5,877 nt of DNA from an uncultured Oscillospiraceae bacterium (lineage in GTDB: Bacteria; Bacillota; Clostridia; Oscillospirales; Acutalibacteraceae): the NCBI GenBank assembly GCA_902462665.1, contig CABQCM010000103.1:1-5877 (forward strand), read 5' to 3'. The position numbers and the translations under genes were made by a program. The notes beneath the pieces were generated by a model. It had not been told where the DNA came from, ran no database searches, and saw only the letters and a list, made by a program, of their open reading frames with translations. Below, one piece after another: positions 1 to 5,647 of the stretch. Position 1 is the stretch's first letter; each line of letters opens with the position of its first letter.

Positions 1-1298
1 CGCTCATTCGCGTCACGGCTGCGGCAATCCACGAATTTTTGTACCCGGCTGGCCAGATCGTTGGAGGTTTGCAAAGTTTTTTTCAGATTGAGCCGCTCGC
101 GCTCGGAACGCTCGCGCGAACGCTTGTTAATCAGCACCTGTTCGGCAATCTTTTCCGCCTCAGCATGGTTTTCAATAAAATAGATCTCGAGCTGATGACG
201 GAGGAAGTCTGTCATTGCTTCTTGAATAAACCGATTGGTAATGGCCTTTTTGGTCTGATTTTCATACGAGGTCTGGGTAGAAAAAGAGGAAATAACCAGC
301 ACAAGACATTCCTCAATATCTTGAAACACAACCCGGCTCTCATTTTTCTGATATTTGTTGTTCGCGCGCAGATAAGCGTCAATTTGAGAGACAAAAGCGC
401 TGCGCACCGCCTTTTCGGGCGAGCCGCCATACTCCAAGAAGCTGGAATTATGATAAAATTCTTTGAGCTGTACCGCGTTGGAAAAACACAGCGCGCAATG
501 AATTTTCACTTTATAGTCCGGCTTGTCGGCCCGGTCACGGCCGACACGTTCGGCCGACCAGCTTTGAATTGAGGTCAGCGCCTTATCCTGTGCCACCTCG
601 GCAGCATAATCCGCGATACCTTGATCGTATCGATATTCATAAACGTCGAAGCTGCGGCCATTTTGGTCGCGCAGCAGAAAGGTGACCCCCGCGTTGACCA
701 CGGCCTGTCGCTTTAGAATATCCTGATAATAGGAAAGCGGCACATCGATGTCGGTGAAAACCTCGAGGTCAGGTTTCCAGTGGGTTTTAGTTCCGGTAGC
801 TTTGCCGGTATAAGGCTCCTTATGCAGCCCGCCGACGTTTTCGCCTTTTTCAAAATGCAGGGTATATTTGTAGCCGTCCCGGCGGCATTCCACATCCATA
901 TATTCCGAGGCATACTGGGTCGAGCACAAACCAAGGCCATTAAGCCCCAGCGCGTACTCATAGCTGTCTCCCTGCAGGTCGTATTTTCCCCCGGCGTACA
1001 TTTCGCAATAAAGCAGCTCCCAGTTGTATCGTTCCTCTTTGGGATTGTAATCGACCGGGATGCCGCGGGCAAAATCCTCCACCTCAATGGAGTGATCGGC
1101 ATAGCGGGTGACAACAATTTTATTGCCGTATCCCGCGCGCGCTTCGTCAATGGAGTTGGAAATGATTTCAAAAATGGAATGTTGGCACCCATCAATTCCA
1201 TCCGAACCGAAAATAACGCCGGGGCGTTTACGGACACGCTCGGCGCCTTTGAGAGAGGAAATACTTTCGTTGCCATAGTTGTCTTTCTTTGGCGACAT
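1..1298 (-). CDS. GyrB/ParE-type type II topoisomerase ATPase subunit, 3' end beyond window
   Basis: This is the ATPase (B) subunit of a bacterial type II topoisomerase, which uses ATP to drive DNA strand passage together with a GyrA/ParC-type partner. 432 codons are visible. The GHKL ATPase domain spans about residues 1-215: RVRKRPG (21-27), catalytic Glu44 and Mg-binding Asn48 in EIISNSIDEA, Asp75 in VEDFARGIPVD, AGGKYD (102-107) and the lid GLNGLG (118-123). The transducer domain follows to about 400, with the QTK loop at 348-350. The window ends at VDCRSRDANE, which in GyrB directly precedes the Toprim EGDSA motif. The sequence matches the second GyrB/ParE paralogue common in Clostridia rather than canonical GyrB, so I withhold a symbol; an adjacent ParC-like gene beyond the window is expected. 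One oddity is Ala77 in place of the first Gly of DxGxG. The start at 1298 is chosen over an in-frame ATG at 1304 because AAGGA lies 9 bases upstream of it but only 3 from the other. Confidence 0.93.
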   Translation of the reverse strand, partial: MSPKKDNYGNESISSLKGAERVRKRPGVIFGSDGIDGCQHSIFEIISNSIDEARAGYGNKIVVTRYADHSIEVEDFARGIPVDYNPKEERYNWELLYCEMYAGGKYDLQGDSYEYALGLNGLGLCSTQYASEYMDVECRRDGYKYTLHFEKGENVGGLHKEPYTGKATGTKTHWKPDLEVFTDIDVPLSYYQDILKRQAVVNAGVTFLLRDQNGRSFDVYEYRYDQGIADYAAEVAQDKALTSIQSWSAERVGRDRADKPDYKVKIHCALCFSNAVQLKEFYHNSSFLEYGGSPEKAVRSAFVSQIDAYLRANNKYQKNESRVVFQDIEECLVLVISSFSTQTSYENQTKKAITNRFIQEAMTDFLRHQLEIYFIENHAEAEKIAEQVLINKRSRERSERERLNLKKTLQTSNDLASRVQKFVDCRSRDANE

Positions 1299-1304
1299 GC
1301 TCAT

Positions 1305-1312
1305 TCTTCCTT
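1305..1312 (-). promoter_or_regulatory. Ribosome binding site deciding the topoisomerase start
   Basis: AAGGAAGA on the minus strand precedes two in-frame ATG codons, at 1304 and 1298. The AAGGA core (1308-1312) is 3 bases from the first and 9 bases from the second. The second is therefore the more likely start; use of the first would add two residues (Met-Ser). Confidence 0.6.
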
Positions 1313-1353
1313 AATTCAGAGATTCTTTGATTTGAAACCCGCGTCCACGTTAT

Positions 1354-1373
1354 AATGCGCATCTTTTCGCATT
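1354..1373 (-). repeat. Small inverted repeat in the topoisomerase gene leader
   Basis: AATGCG (1354-1359) and CGCATT (1368-1373) form a perfect 6-bp stem with an 8-base loop in the predicted 5' untranslated region, about 55 bases before the start codon. An overlapping GCAT-GAAA-ATGC hairpin on the minus strand (1369-1380) is a mutually exclusive alternative. No known riboswitch or leader family is recognised, and short hairpins like these can occur by chance. Confidence 0.35.
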
Positions 1374-1423
1374 TTCATGCTCAAACACGGGACAAATCCA
1401 TAGGTATTGTTCACATAGAATAT

Positions 1424-1458
1424 ATTATATGTTACACGATAACCAGCGGCTTTGTCAA
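1424..1458 (-). promoter_or_regulatory. Putative sigma-A promoter for the topoisomerase gene
   Basis: On the minus strand there is a perfect -35 TTGACA (1453-1458). At 18 bases from it lies TAACAT (1429-1434, 4 of 6 to consensus). A perfect TATAAT (1424-1429) is also present but 23 bases away, too far to pair with that -35. Either -10 would give a leader of roughly 120 bases before the start at 1298. The AT-rich setting between two same-strand genes supports an independent promoter for the topoisomerase gene. Confidence 0.45.
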
Positions 1459-1461
1459 GCC

Positions 1462-1486
1462 AAATAGACAAAAGCTACGTCTATTT
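1462..1486. repeat. 8-bp inverted repeat just upstream of the topoisomerase promoter
   Basis: AAATAGAC (1462-1469) and GTCTATTT (1479-1486) are perfect inverted copies separated by 9 bases. The repeat lies immediately upstream of the TTGACA element on the minus strand and about 107 bases past the stop of the radical SAM gene. It could be a regulator binding site or a weak AU-rich hairpin at the end of the upstream transcript. It has no clear run of T after it on the minus strand, so I do not call it a terminator. The rest of the gap between the two genes (1487-1592) shows nothing convincing beyond a chance-level 8-base direct repeat. Confidence 0.5.
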
Positions 1487-1592
1487 TCCACCCATAAGGT
1501 CAAACATTGGCCGGAGCGTTTGGAACCAGCCGGGGACATCCGCACACTTATTTTTACGCCGGACTGCCTTGGAGCGTTACCACCACAGCTTG

Positions 1593-2480
1593 TCATTTTT
1601 GCGGGAGAACTCCTTCGCCATCAAAAGAGGGGATATAAATCGCGTCGGCTGCGGCGATATCCTGAGAATACCCCTGCTCTATCCCGCTGCATCGCAGATA
1701 ATTTTTGGCCCAGGCATATTCCGAATCGGTCAATCCGCGGCCCAAAAGCGGATCGTCCACCGCGCGGCCGCAGGGAACATATTGTCCCATAAGAGAAAAG
1801 AGAACCTCGCCGTGGGGGAATTTTTCGCTCACCCAATCAATGACCCCACGGGTATTTTCCTCGCATCCCGGCAGCACCAGATGGCGAATGAGCACCCCCC
1901 GGCGCAGTAGCCCCTGTTCGTCAAAAACAGGGGAACCGACTAATTCCAGCATCGTCGTAATGGCCTTCTTCGCCACAGTGAAGTAGTCTTTTGCGTCGGA
2001 CAAACGCTGCGCTAAATCAGCGTCGCTGTATTTGAGATCGGGCAAAAAGATATCCACCAGACCCTTGGTACGCCGCAACGTCTCAGGCCGTTCATAGCCG
2101 GAGGAATTCCAAACGATAGGAACCTTGGGCTTTGGCCGGAAGGCCTCCAGCACCGCGTCGGTATAATGGGTGGGATTGACCAGATTGATGTTATGCGCTC
2201 CCTGAGCAATCAGCTCCTGCGCGATTTCTCGTAGGCGGGCAATCGAAATATCCAATCCCTTTCCACGATGACTGATTTCTTCGTTTTGGCAGTAGAGACA
2301 GCCCAGAGGACAGCCGGAAAAAAAGATGGTTCCAGAACCCCGCGTCCCGCTGATACAGGGTTCCTCCCAATAATGAAGAGCGGCCCGCGCCACGCGGGGA
2401 AGCTCTCCCGCTGCGCAACGGCCGGCTCGGAGCGTGCGATCAACCCCGCAATTACGCGGGCAAAGATGACAGTGCAGCAT
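1593..2480 (-). CDS. PflX-like radical SAM protein (COG1313 type)
   Basis: This 295-residue cytosolic Fe-S protein belongs to the radical SAM superfamily, in the group related to pyruvate formate-lyase activating enzymes (PflX/COG1313); the family's reaction is generally not established. The [4Fe-4S]-SAM motif CxxxCxxC is seen at Cys57, Cys61 and Cys64 (SGCPLGCLYCQN). An N-terminal cysteine set, Cys4, Cys7, Cys11 and Cys22 (CHLCPRNC, then GRC), could hold a second cluster or zinc and is typical of this group. INLVNPTHY (about 98-106), VWNSSGYE and VDIFLPDLKY follow the usual strand order of the barrel. The length fits the family. The start has AAGGAG (2486-2491) 5 bases upstream. The gene lies about 56 bases after the AlkZ-related gene on the same strand with no clear promoter or terminator between, so co-transcription is likely. 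It could activate a glycyl radical enzyme elsewhere, but no such partner is in the window. Confidence 0.92.
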   Translation of the reverse strand: MLHCHLCPRNCGVDRTLRAGRCAAGELPRVARAALHYWEEPCISGTRGSGTIFFSGCPLGCLYCQNEEISHRGKGLDISIARLREIAQELIAQGAHNINLVNPTHYTDAVLEAFRPKPKVPIVWNSSGYERPETLRRTKGLVDIFLPDLKYSDADLAQRLSDAKDYFTVAKKAITTMLELVGSPVFDEQGLLRRGVLIRHLVLPGCEENTRGVIDWVSEKFPHGEVLFSLMGQYVPCGRAVDDPLLGRGLTDSEYAWAKNYLRCSGIEQGYSQDIAAADAIYIPSFDGEGVLPQK

Positions 2481-2536
2481 AGAGGCTCCTTCATTTCAGT
2501 AAAGTCGAATATCCTTGTCAGAAAACTGCTTGCAGC

Positions 2537-3604
2537 TTAAAATGCATCTTGCTCCAAAGGTTCGCCGCAATACCGTGCCAGCGGGCTAAGCTCACGATCA
2601 AACACCCGATAGACCGCGTCGAGAATCTCGCCTCTTCGTTGTTTGGCTTCGCTGGGGGAGAGGTTTAAAACCACGTCTTCCAGAACATGCGGCCCAAATT
2701 TAAACCGGCCGCAGACAGCGCCTCGTATTTCGCCGTCGACGAGCAGATAGTACAGCGCTTCTTGGCCGTTGGACAGAGCGGATTTTTCCTCTTTGCCCAG
2801 ACAGCGTACCAGCGGATCTTGGCGCTGCAAGGCGATGGTTCCGTGCTTTGGAGTGGCTTCTTCAGCGCAGCGCAGTTGAATCGCATCGTCACAAAGTACA
2901 AAACCGTCTTTGTCGTCCAAACGCCACTCCATCAGCGTGCCGTTTTTTACTAAGGAGGACAGAGCCTTTCGTACCAGTGACAGCGGTTGGGAATAAAATT
3001 CATGCGCCGCTTCGGCCGTCAGCCATACCATACGGCGGCATAGCCGGGAAAGTACCGCTTCCAGCGCCTCCTGTTTGGAATAACGATTCAGATTCAGATC
3101 GGGATATTCGCTCGACATGGCGTACCAGCCGCGGTCGCCTTCCTTGTCGATTTGATCCTCATAAACCAAAAAGGCTTCCTGAAGACGATGCAGAGCGGGG
3201 GTAATTACTTTTACTAACAACCCGGTGGTTTCCTTGATGAGGCCGATATTCATCGGGCCTTCCCGTTCCAGCAGCTCAAGCAGCTCGGTCTGGAATACGG
3301 TTGGTCGTTCCAGCGGCTTTTGGTACAGACAGGCAAAAAGCTCCCAGTCGGCTTCGTCCACATACGCAATTTTTCCACCAAAACGTCCTTTGCGGATAGC
3401 ACGTCGGGCACGACGCGTATTATTATAGCTGGTATCGTCAAAGCCAACATGTCCGGGCAGGGCGGGAGGCGTACCAGGTTCCACCCAGCCGGCGGTGCAT
3501 ACGGGGGACAGATCGCGAAAGAATGCATCGTATTCTTCTGGCTGAGCGGGCACGTTGAGATGGAGACGAGTCATACGAAGGGCTAAAATCGCTTCTCGAT
3601 TCAT
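2537..3604 (-). CDS. AlkZ-related winged-helix protein (HTH_42/YcaQ-like superfamily)
   Basis: The 355-residue product resembles the winged-helix family of AlkZ/YcaQ, DNA glycosylases that unhook interstrand crosslinks and remove alkylated bases. The seen similarity is mostly in the C-terminal half: QDPLVR (262-267), matching the family's FDPxV segment, then YYLLVDGEIRGAVCGR (285-300) followed by a short strand (VLEDVVLNL), as in the C-terminal beta domain of YcaQ. Residues about 102-150 (PTVFQTELLELLEREGP, then LVKVITPALHRLQEAFLVYED) look like a winged helix, with a second helical set at about 176-225. The N-terminal QxD/QxQ catalytic signature of YcaQ/AlkZ is not visible, so glycosylase activity is uncertain and a DNA-binding or different repair role is possible. 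The start is well supported: AGGAGG (3612-3617) lies 7 bases upstream. The gene is probably first in a two-gene unit with the radical SAM gene. Confidence is high for the gene, moderate for the family. Confidence 0.8.
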   Translation of the reverse strand: MNREAILALRMTRLHLNVPAQPEEYDAFFRDLSPVCTAGWVEPGTPPALPGHVGFDDTSYNNTRRARRAIRKGRFGGKIAYVDEADWELFACLYQKPLERPTVFQTELLELLEREGPMNIGLIKETTGLLVKVITPALHRLQEAFLVYEDQIDKEGDRGWYAMSSEYPDLNLNRYSKQEALEAVLSRLCRRMVWLTAEAAHEFYSQPLSLVRKALSSLVKNGTLMEWRLDDKDGFVLCDDAIQLRCAEEATPKHGTIALQRQDPLVRCLGKEEKSALSNGQEALYYLLVDGEIRGAVCGRFKFGPHVLEDVVLNLSPSEAKQRRGEILDAVYRVFDRELSPLARYCGEPLEQDAF

Positions 3605-3640
3605 TGATTTTCCTCCTGCGGCTTTTTGTCCTTTTTCTTT

Positions 3641-3669
3641 AGAATATCATATTATCTTTTATATTGCAA
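3641..3669 (-). promoter_or_regulatory. Putative promoter of the AlkZ-related gene
   Basis: On the minus strand TTGCAA (3664-3669) and TATTCT (3641-3646) are 17 bases apart, each 4 of 6 to consensus. They lie in an AT-rich stretch directly upstream of the ribosome binding site, giving a leader of about 30 bases. Several other TATA-like words overlap here, so the exact -10 is uncertain. Confidence 0.4.
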
Positions 3670-3743
3670 TCGTTCGTGATATTATTAAAGTACTGTTGAC
3701 TCAAAACTCCGGCAATTTCACGAAAACGTATTGAATGCAATCG
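3665..3743 (+). repeat. Direct repeat TGCAATCG at both divergent promoters
   Basis: TGCAATCG occurs at 3665-3672 and 3736-3743. The first copy overlaps the -35 of the minus-strand promoter and the second overlaps the last base of the -35 of the plus-strand promoter and runs into its spacer. A shared regulator site is possible, but an 8-base repeat in a 190-base gap may be chance. Confidence 0.35.
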
Positions 3744-3759
3744 AATCCTGTGATAAAAT
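3731..3759 (+). promoter_or_regulatory. Promoter of the nucleoside phosphorylase-like gene
   Basis: TTGAAT (3731-3736) and TAAAAT (3754-3759) are separated by exactly 17 bases, and TG at 3751-3752 gives an extended -10 (TGATAAAAT). Predicted transcription starts near 3766, leaving a leader of about 30 bases that contains the ribosome binding site GGAGAGGG (3785-3792). This is the best-formed plus-strand promoter in the window. Confidence 0.6.
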
Positions 3760-3795
3760 CAGAGCAATTAATCGAAATTAGATTGGAGAGGGAAA

Positions 3796-4563
3796 ATGAT
3801 AACCGATAGTTTTGATATTGAATCGGAAGCGAAAATAAATCCGCATCTCAAAGAAGACGCTTCGGTAGTAGATGCTTGTATCATTACCTTTTCCTGTATC
3901 ATCGAAAAGCATGTGCGGGAGCATTATGATTTAAAACAAATAGGGCAATCGGTAGCTGTTACTGGTAATCTGCCAATATATCAATTTTGTTATAACGGAA
4001 GAAACTTTGCCTTTTTGAAGACCTATGCAGGAGCGTCGGCTTGTGTGGCGACGATAGAAGATACTTTATCGGAAATCAAAACCGATAAATATATTATTTT
4101 TGGCGGAAGTGGGTGTTTAAATAAAGAGATTGCTCATGGAAAGGTTATGATTCCCACGGAAGCATATCGAGATGAAGGCACTTCATACCATTATGCACCG
4201 GCTTCGGATTATATCAAAGTAAGAAATGCCGATGTCGTTGCAAAATTTATGGAAGAACGCAAAATACCTTTTGTCAAGGGAAGAACATGGACAACGGATT
4301 CTTTTTATAGGGAAACCGTTAATAATTTTGAAAAAAGGAAAGCGGATGGATGTATATCGGTAGAAATGGAGTGTTCTGCCATACAGTCTATGTGCGATTT
4401 TCGGAATCTAAATTTATATATGTTTCTTACATGTGGTGATTTATTGGATGCCCCGAAGCATTTATTTCGAAATGGCGACGGGCAGTATCAAGGAACACAG
4501 CATGACGTAAGTCATTTTGAGATCGCGTTGTTACTTGCCGAATATGTAACAGAAAATAAATAA
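3796..4563 (+). CDS. Nucleoside phosphorylase-family protein (PNP/UDP phosphorylase fold)
   Basis: The 255-residue cytosolic product fits the nucleoside phosphorylase I family, whose members split purine nucleosides or uridine with phosphate for salvage. Visible family features are the glycine-rich GGSGCL (103-108) after a beta strand, the segment HGKVMIPTEAYRDEGTSYHY (114-133), WTTDSFYRET (165-174), the ribose-site VEMECSA (189-195; Glu190-Met191-Glu192) and TCGD (212-215). The length is normal for the family. The N-terminal GDPxR phosphate-binding motif of canonical members is not seen; ITFSCIIEK stands at about that place, so substrate and even phosphorolysis remain unproven. The start has GGAG (3785-3788) 7 bases upstream. 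Two of the three 60-base blocks I counted by hand in the gene are 33-37% GC (the third is 43%), against about 60% in a block of the radical SAM gene, which hints at separate ancestry. It has its own promoter and stands 175 bases before the DUF3737 gene. Confidence 0.85.
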   Translation: MITDSFDIESEAKINPHLKEDASVVDACIITFSCIIEKHVREHYDLKQIGQSVAVTGNLPIYQFCYNGRNFAFLKTYAGASACVATIEDTLSEIKTDKYIIFGGSGCLNKEIAHGKVMIPTEAYRDEGTSYHYAPASDYIKVRNADVVAKFMEERKIPFVKGRTWTTDSFYRETVNNFEKRKADGCISVEMECSAIQSMCDFRNLNLYMFLTCGDLLDAPKHLFRNGDGQYQGTQHDVSHFEIALLLAEYVTENK

Positions 4564-4565
4564 TA

Positions 4566-4591
4566 AAAGAAGATCTTTATAAATATTTTTT
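4566..4591 (+). terminator. Possible weak terminator after the nucleoside phosphorylase-like gene
   Basis: AAAGA (4566-4570) can pair with TCTTT (4574-4578) across a 3-base loop, and six T residues follow at 4586-4591. The stem is short and AU-rich and the T run starts 7 bases after it, so this is only a weak candidate; the gene may read through towards the DUF3737 gene. Confidence 0.25.
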
Positions 4592-4640
4592 GTAAAGCGG
4601 AGTTGAACAGAAACAATCTGAAAAGGGCGTGGTATCATGT

Positions 4641-4660
4641 GTTCAAACTTACGTTTGGAC
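4641..4660. repeat. 20-base inverted repeat upstream of the DUF3737 gene
   Basis: GTTCAAAC (4641-4648) and GTTTGGAC (4653-4660) are inverted copies with one mismatch, a G-U pair in RNA, around the 4-base centre TTAC. The repeat lies about 25 bases upstream of the candidate -10 at 4685-4690, where an activator or repressor dimer could bind. It could also fold as an 8-bp RNA hairpin if the upstream transcript reads through. No regulator gene is adjacent. Confidence 0.45.
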
Positions 4661-4681
4661 ATTCGGATGGTACTGGATTTG

Positions 4682-4690
4682 TGATATCAT
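4682..4690 (+). promoter_or_regulatory. Putative extended -10 promoter of the DUF3737 gene
   Basis: TGATATCAT (4682-4690) is an extended -10 element, with TATCAT 5 of 6 to consensus. The word 17 bases upstream, TTCGGA (4662-4667), is a poor -35, as expected for an extended -10 or activator-dependent promoter. The leader would be about 42 bases. A similar element, TGGTATCAT, ends at 4638. Confidence 0.35.
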
Positions 4691-4725
4691 ACATCGAGCA
4701 CGGCGTCAAGCAGTATCGAGGAAAT

Positions 4726-4733
4726 GGAGAGGG
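4726..4733 (+). promoter_or_regulatory. Ribosome binding site deciding the GTG start of the DUF3737 gene
   Basis: GGAGAGGG is 5 bases before GTG at 4739. It is identical to the ribosome binding site of the upstream phosphorylase-like gene (3785-3792). The in-frame ATG at 4724 overlaps this site and has only GAGG 2 bases before it, so GTG is preferred. Confidence 0.65.
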
Positions 4734-4738
4734 AAACC

Positions 4739-5596
4739 GTGAGCACAAAAGTGATTGGCCAATGTTTGGACGAAGAAAGGGCGCTTTATCATCTGCAAGA
4801 CGCAGAAGTGATTGGTTGCACCTTTGCCGGCCCCGCTGATGGGGAATCCGCTTTAAAGGAATGCCGTCAAGTCGCCGTGCGTGACTGCCGATTTTCCTTG
4901 CGGTATCCGCTGTGGCATGCACAGAATTTTCGCCTGGAAAATACGACGATGGATTCGCTGACCCGGGCGCCGCTTTGGTATGCGAGCGACGGTGTCATAG
5001 CCGATTGTCAAATCGACGGCGTAAAATGCTTGCGGGAGTGCGAACGAATCACGCTGCGGGATTGTGACATTTGCTCCCCCGAGTTTGGTTGGAAATGCCG
5101 CGACGTCACTTTGAATCAATGCGAACTGGAGTCGGAGTATCTTCTATTTGAGGCGGAGAATGTGACAATTGACCAGTTGAATATGAAAGGGAAATACTCC
5201 TTTCAATACATACACAACATGCGCATTGATCACTCTCAGCTGGATACAAAGGATGCATTTTGGCACAGCAAAAACGTGACGGTGGAAAATAGCTTGATCA
5301 AAGGCGAGTACCTCGGGTGGTATTCCGAGGGACTGACCTTGATTCGCTGCAAAATCGTAGGGACACAGCCTTTGTGTTATTGTAAGAATTTAACTTTGAT
5401 CGACTGCACGATGGAGGAAACCGATTTGGCGTTTGAATATTCCGAAGTACAGGCTACGGTGCAGGGCAATATTCTTTCGGTCAAAAATCCTTTGGCAGGT
5501 TCCATTACAGCCGATGAGATTGGTGAAGTGATTCTTGAAAACTCCATCATGAACCTAGACTGTCGGATACAAACAAGAAAAAAGCCGAAGCTATGA
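4739..5596 (+). CDS. DUF3737 family right-handed beta-helix protein
   Basis: The 285-residue product matches my knowledge of the DUF3737 family, whose function is unknown; there is no signal peptide or membrane segment, so it is probably cytosolic. Almost the whole chain is a repeat of the form aromatic-x-x-x-x-N-h-T-h-x-x-C-x-h (h = hydrophobic), the pattern of a right-handed parallel beta-helix. A ladder residue recurs at 27, 50, 69, 90, 109, 128, 147, 166, 185, 204, 223 and 242, with exact 19-residue steps from 90 onward; it is often Cys (27, 50, 90, 109, 128, 204, 223) or Ser/Thr. A second ladder is aromatic at W59, W80, W118, F137, W175, W194 and F232. Family hallmarks include the EGLTLIRCKI and AFEYSEVQATVQGNI type segments near the C-terminus. 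GTG is taken as start; an ATG at 4724 would add five residues. The last residues are basic (TRKKPKL) and their codons form part of a terminator for the opposite gene. Confidence 0.88.
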   Translation: MSTKVIGQCLDEERALYHLQDAEVIGCTFAGPADGESALKECRQVAVRDCRFSLRYPLWHAQNFRLENTTMDSLTRAPLWYASDGVIADCQIDGVKCLRECERITLRDCDICSPEFGWKCRDVTLNQCELESEYLLFEAENVTIDQLNMKGKYSFQYIHNMRIDHSQLDTKDAFWHSKNVTVENSLIKGEYLGWYSEGLTLIRCKIVGTQPLCYCKNLTLIDCTMEETDLAFEYSEVQATVQGNILSVKNPLAGSITADEIGEVILENSIMNLDCRIQTRKKPKL

Positions 5597-5630
5597 GCGG
5601 AAAATGGATTCCGTTCATAAGCGTTCGGCT
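5578..5630 (-). terminator. Intrinsic terminator of the right-edge minus-strand gene
   Basis: A long hairpin pairs 5583-5602 with 5609-5630: seven pairs AGCCGAA/TTCGGCT, three pairs GCT/AGC, and ten pairs ATGAGCGGAA/TTCCGTTCAT with one G-U, giving 20 pairs, two single-base bulges (5619, 5623) and a 6-base loop AATGGA. On the minus strand the stem is followed directly by a T run, read from A residues at 5578-5583. It begins 18 bases after the stop codon at 5648. On the plus strand no T run follows (GTCGGGG), so it works in one direction. It overlaps the last four codons and stop of the DUF3737 gene. Confidence 0.85.
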
Positions 5631-5647
5631 GTCGGGGTTCAAAACGC

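Noticed and set aside
39..572. 177-residue plus-strand open frame
   Set aside because: It lies fully opposite the topoisomerase gene, whose GHKL and transducer motifs are clear; the plus-strand translation has no recognisable domain and no ribosome binding site.
713..1276. 187-residue minus-strand open frame
   Set aside because: It is a different reading frame over the topoisomerase N-terminus; the true frame gives the conserved RVRKRPG, SNSIDEA and AGGKYD motifs.
780..1355. 191-residue plus-strand open frame
   Set aside because: It is antisense to the topoisomerase ATPase domain; it has a hydrophobic look but no family motif or upstream ribosome site.
1513..1578. Direct repeat GGAGCGTT at 1513-1520 and 1571-1578
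   Set aside because: Eight bases in a GC-rich 100-base stretch with no promoter or gene end aligned to it; best explained by chance.
1355..1910. Two overlapping plus-strand frames of 145 and 152 residues
   Set aside because: They run antisense to the radical SAM gene with no motif and out of phase with each other; they reflect the GC-rich third positions of the real gene.
4603..4839. 78-residue plus-strand frame beginning at a TTG codon between the two plus-strand genes
   Set aside because: It overlaps the DUF3737 start in another frame, contains the inverted repeat and promoter-like elements, and resembles no family.
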